Assembly (NCBI GenBank): GCA_903872255.1 | Contig: CAIQJW010000061.1 | Span: 1 to 14,142 of the forward strand | From: an uncultured delta proteobacterium | GTDB lineage: Bacteria; Desulfobacterota; Syntrophorhabdia; Syntrophorhabdales; Syntrophorhabdaceae | Direction: 5' to 3' | Length of the DNA: 14,142 bases | Shown: piece by piece, positions 13,188 through 14,142 of the stretch | How the letters are laid out: every line of letters begins with the position of its first letter | Numbering within the stretch: the first letter of the stretch is position 1 | Notes under the pieces: model-generated | Databases searched by the model: none | The model's input: only the letters and a program-made list of their open reading frames with translations | Told to the model about the DNA's origin: nothing | Made by a program: the position numbers and the translations under genes

Positions 13188-14142
13188 ATGATAGCAAAAA
13201 AAGACACAATAAAAATGTATAATCTGCCCACTGAAGTAAAATATTGCAAAAAATGCACTATTTCAAACCAGCGGCCGAGAATCGTTTTCGATGACGAAGG
13301 GGTCTGCTCAGCATGCAGGTTTGCCGAATATAAAGATTCCAAGGTAGATTGGGGGCAGAGAGAAAAAGAATTACAGGCCCTTTGCGACAGATTTAGAAAA
13401 GATGATGGATCCTTCGACGTTATTGTCCCTTTTAGCGGAGGCAAAGACAGTGGTTCTGTTGCTCACAAACTGAAGGCTAAATATGGTATGCACCCATTGA
13501 CTGTGACATGGTCTCCTCATCTTTATACCGATCCTGGGTGGATGAATCTGCAGTCGGGAATTCACGTAGGGGGATTGGATAACATCTTGGGGTCTCCGAA
13601 TGGACATACTCATCGAAAATTAACCAAAATAGCTTTTGAAATACTGGGTGACCCATTCCAGCCCTTCATATATGGACAGACAAACTTTCCTCTCACGATA
13701 GCGGCTAATTTCAATATTCCCCTCCTTATGTATGGCGAAAACGGTGAAGTTGAGTATGGGGGTGACATGAAGAATGCTTTTGTACCTACCCGAAATTATA
13801 AAACCGATCACAAGAAGCATTACTTTTCCGGTATTGCGCCCGAAGATCTCGTCCATTACGGTATTGAAAGGCAGGAGCTTACGCCATATGTGGCCCCGCC
13901 CACAGAAAGGCTGGAAGCTTTGGGCACAGAGGTCCATTTCTTCAGTTATTATGAAAAGTGGGTTCCGCAAGAGAACTATTACTATTGCGTAGAGAATACC
14001 GGCTTTAAGGCATTGCCAAATAGAAATGAGGGGACTTATTCAAAATATGCATCTTTTGACGATAAACTCGATGGTTTCCATTACTACCTGGCTTTCATTA
14101 AATTTGGCATAGGAAGGGCGACTTCAGATACTGCACATGAAA
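13188..14142 (+). CDS. N-acetyl sugar amidotransferase, WbpG/PseA type (3' end outside window)
   Basis: 318 codons are visible with no stop, so the gene continues past the window. The start has AAGGAG (13173-13178), 9 bases upstream. Residues C20-x2-C23 and C40-x2-C43 form a zinc-ribbon-like pair. FSGGKDSGSVAHKLK (82-96) is the ATP-pyrophosphatase P-loop (SGGKDS, 83-88), and YGENGEVEYGG (182-192) is typical of the family. PseA in Campylobacter converts an acetamido group of pseudaminic acid to acetamidino. WbpG works with HisH/HisF-like partners to make an acetamidino mannuronate in Pseudomonas. Here it probably amidinates the legionaminate-type acid. HisH/HisF-like genes would be expected just downstream if it needs a glutaminase partner. 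The 57-base gap from neuA is larger than elsewhere in the operon but shows no terminator. Family is confident; the substrate is inferred. Confidence 0.85.
   Translation, partial: MIAKKDTIKMYNLPTEVKYCKKCTISNQRPRIVFDDEGVCSACRFAEYKDSKVDWGQREKELQALCDRFRKDDGSFDVIVPFSGGKDSGSVAHKLKAKYGMHPLTVTWSPHLYTDPGWMNLQSGIHVGGLDNILGSPNGHTHRKLTKIAFEILGDPFQPFIYGQTNFPLTIAANFNIPLLMYGENGEVEYGGDMKNAFVPTRNYKTDHKKHYFSGIAPEDLVHYGIERQELTPYVAPPTERLEALGTEVHFFSYYEKWVPQENYYYCVENTGFKALPNRNEGTYSKYASFDDKLDGFHYYLAFIKFGIGRATSDTAHE

Overview
The window (14,142 bases) is a surface-polysaccharide locus of what is probably a Gram-negative bacterium. A Desulfobacterota (deltaproteobacterial) type host is my best guess. The grounds are the MarR_EPS-type regulator, the WbpM-like membrane module, an ops-like element that implies an RfaH-like factor, and the sialic-acid-type operon. 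No ribosomal or other phylogenetic marker is present, so the taxonomy is inference. There is no tRNA, rRNA, CRISPR array or transposase.

Layout. (1) 1-512, +: the 3' end of a TldD/PmbA (TldE) protein, unrelated to sugars, which marks the edge of the locus. (2) 555-2830, -: fcl and gmd, the two-step GDP-mannose to GDP-L-fucose pathway, convergent with pmbA. (3) 2831-3396: a bidirectional leader and a decayed copy of a MarR_EPS regulator. (4) 3413-5577, +: a small orphan ORF, then a 637-residue chimera. The chimera joins the four-helix membrane region and Rossmann domain of a WbpM/FlaA1-type protein to a complete DegT/DnrJ/EryC1 aminotransferase. The 4,6-dehydratase domain that should follow the Rossmann domain is absent. 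(5) 5671-5967: a second copy of the same bidirectional leader, including a 67-base remnant of the 5' end of gmd. (6) 5968 to the window end, +: an intact MarR_EPS regulator heading a tightly overlapping operon: legB, legC, neuC/legG, neuB/legI, neuD (acetyltransferase), ptmE-like nucleotidyltransferase, neuA/legF, then a WbpG/PseA-type N-acetyl sugar amidotransferase that runs off the end.

Function. The operon encodes a CMP-nonulosonate pathway of the legionaminic acid type. A PtmE-like enzyme makes the NDP-glucosamine, LegB and LegC convert it to a 4-amino-4,6-dideoxy sugar, NeuD acetylates it, NeuC hydrolyses and epimerises it, NeuB condenses it with PEP, and NeuA activates it with CTP. The terminal amidotransferase suggests that an acetamido group becomes an acetamidino group. 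No glycosyltransferase, flippase or polymerase lies in the window, so the acceptor (O-antigen, capsule, EPS or flagellin) is unknown.

The most unusual points are the membrane-module/aminotransferase chimera, an ops-like element (12 of 13 bases) just upstream of an operon whose first gene lacks a Shine-Dalgarno sequence, and a duplicated gmd/MarR_EPS regulatory cassette. In that cassette each copy has kept a different half: copy A has intact gmd and a broken regulator, copy B has broken gmd and an intact regulator.
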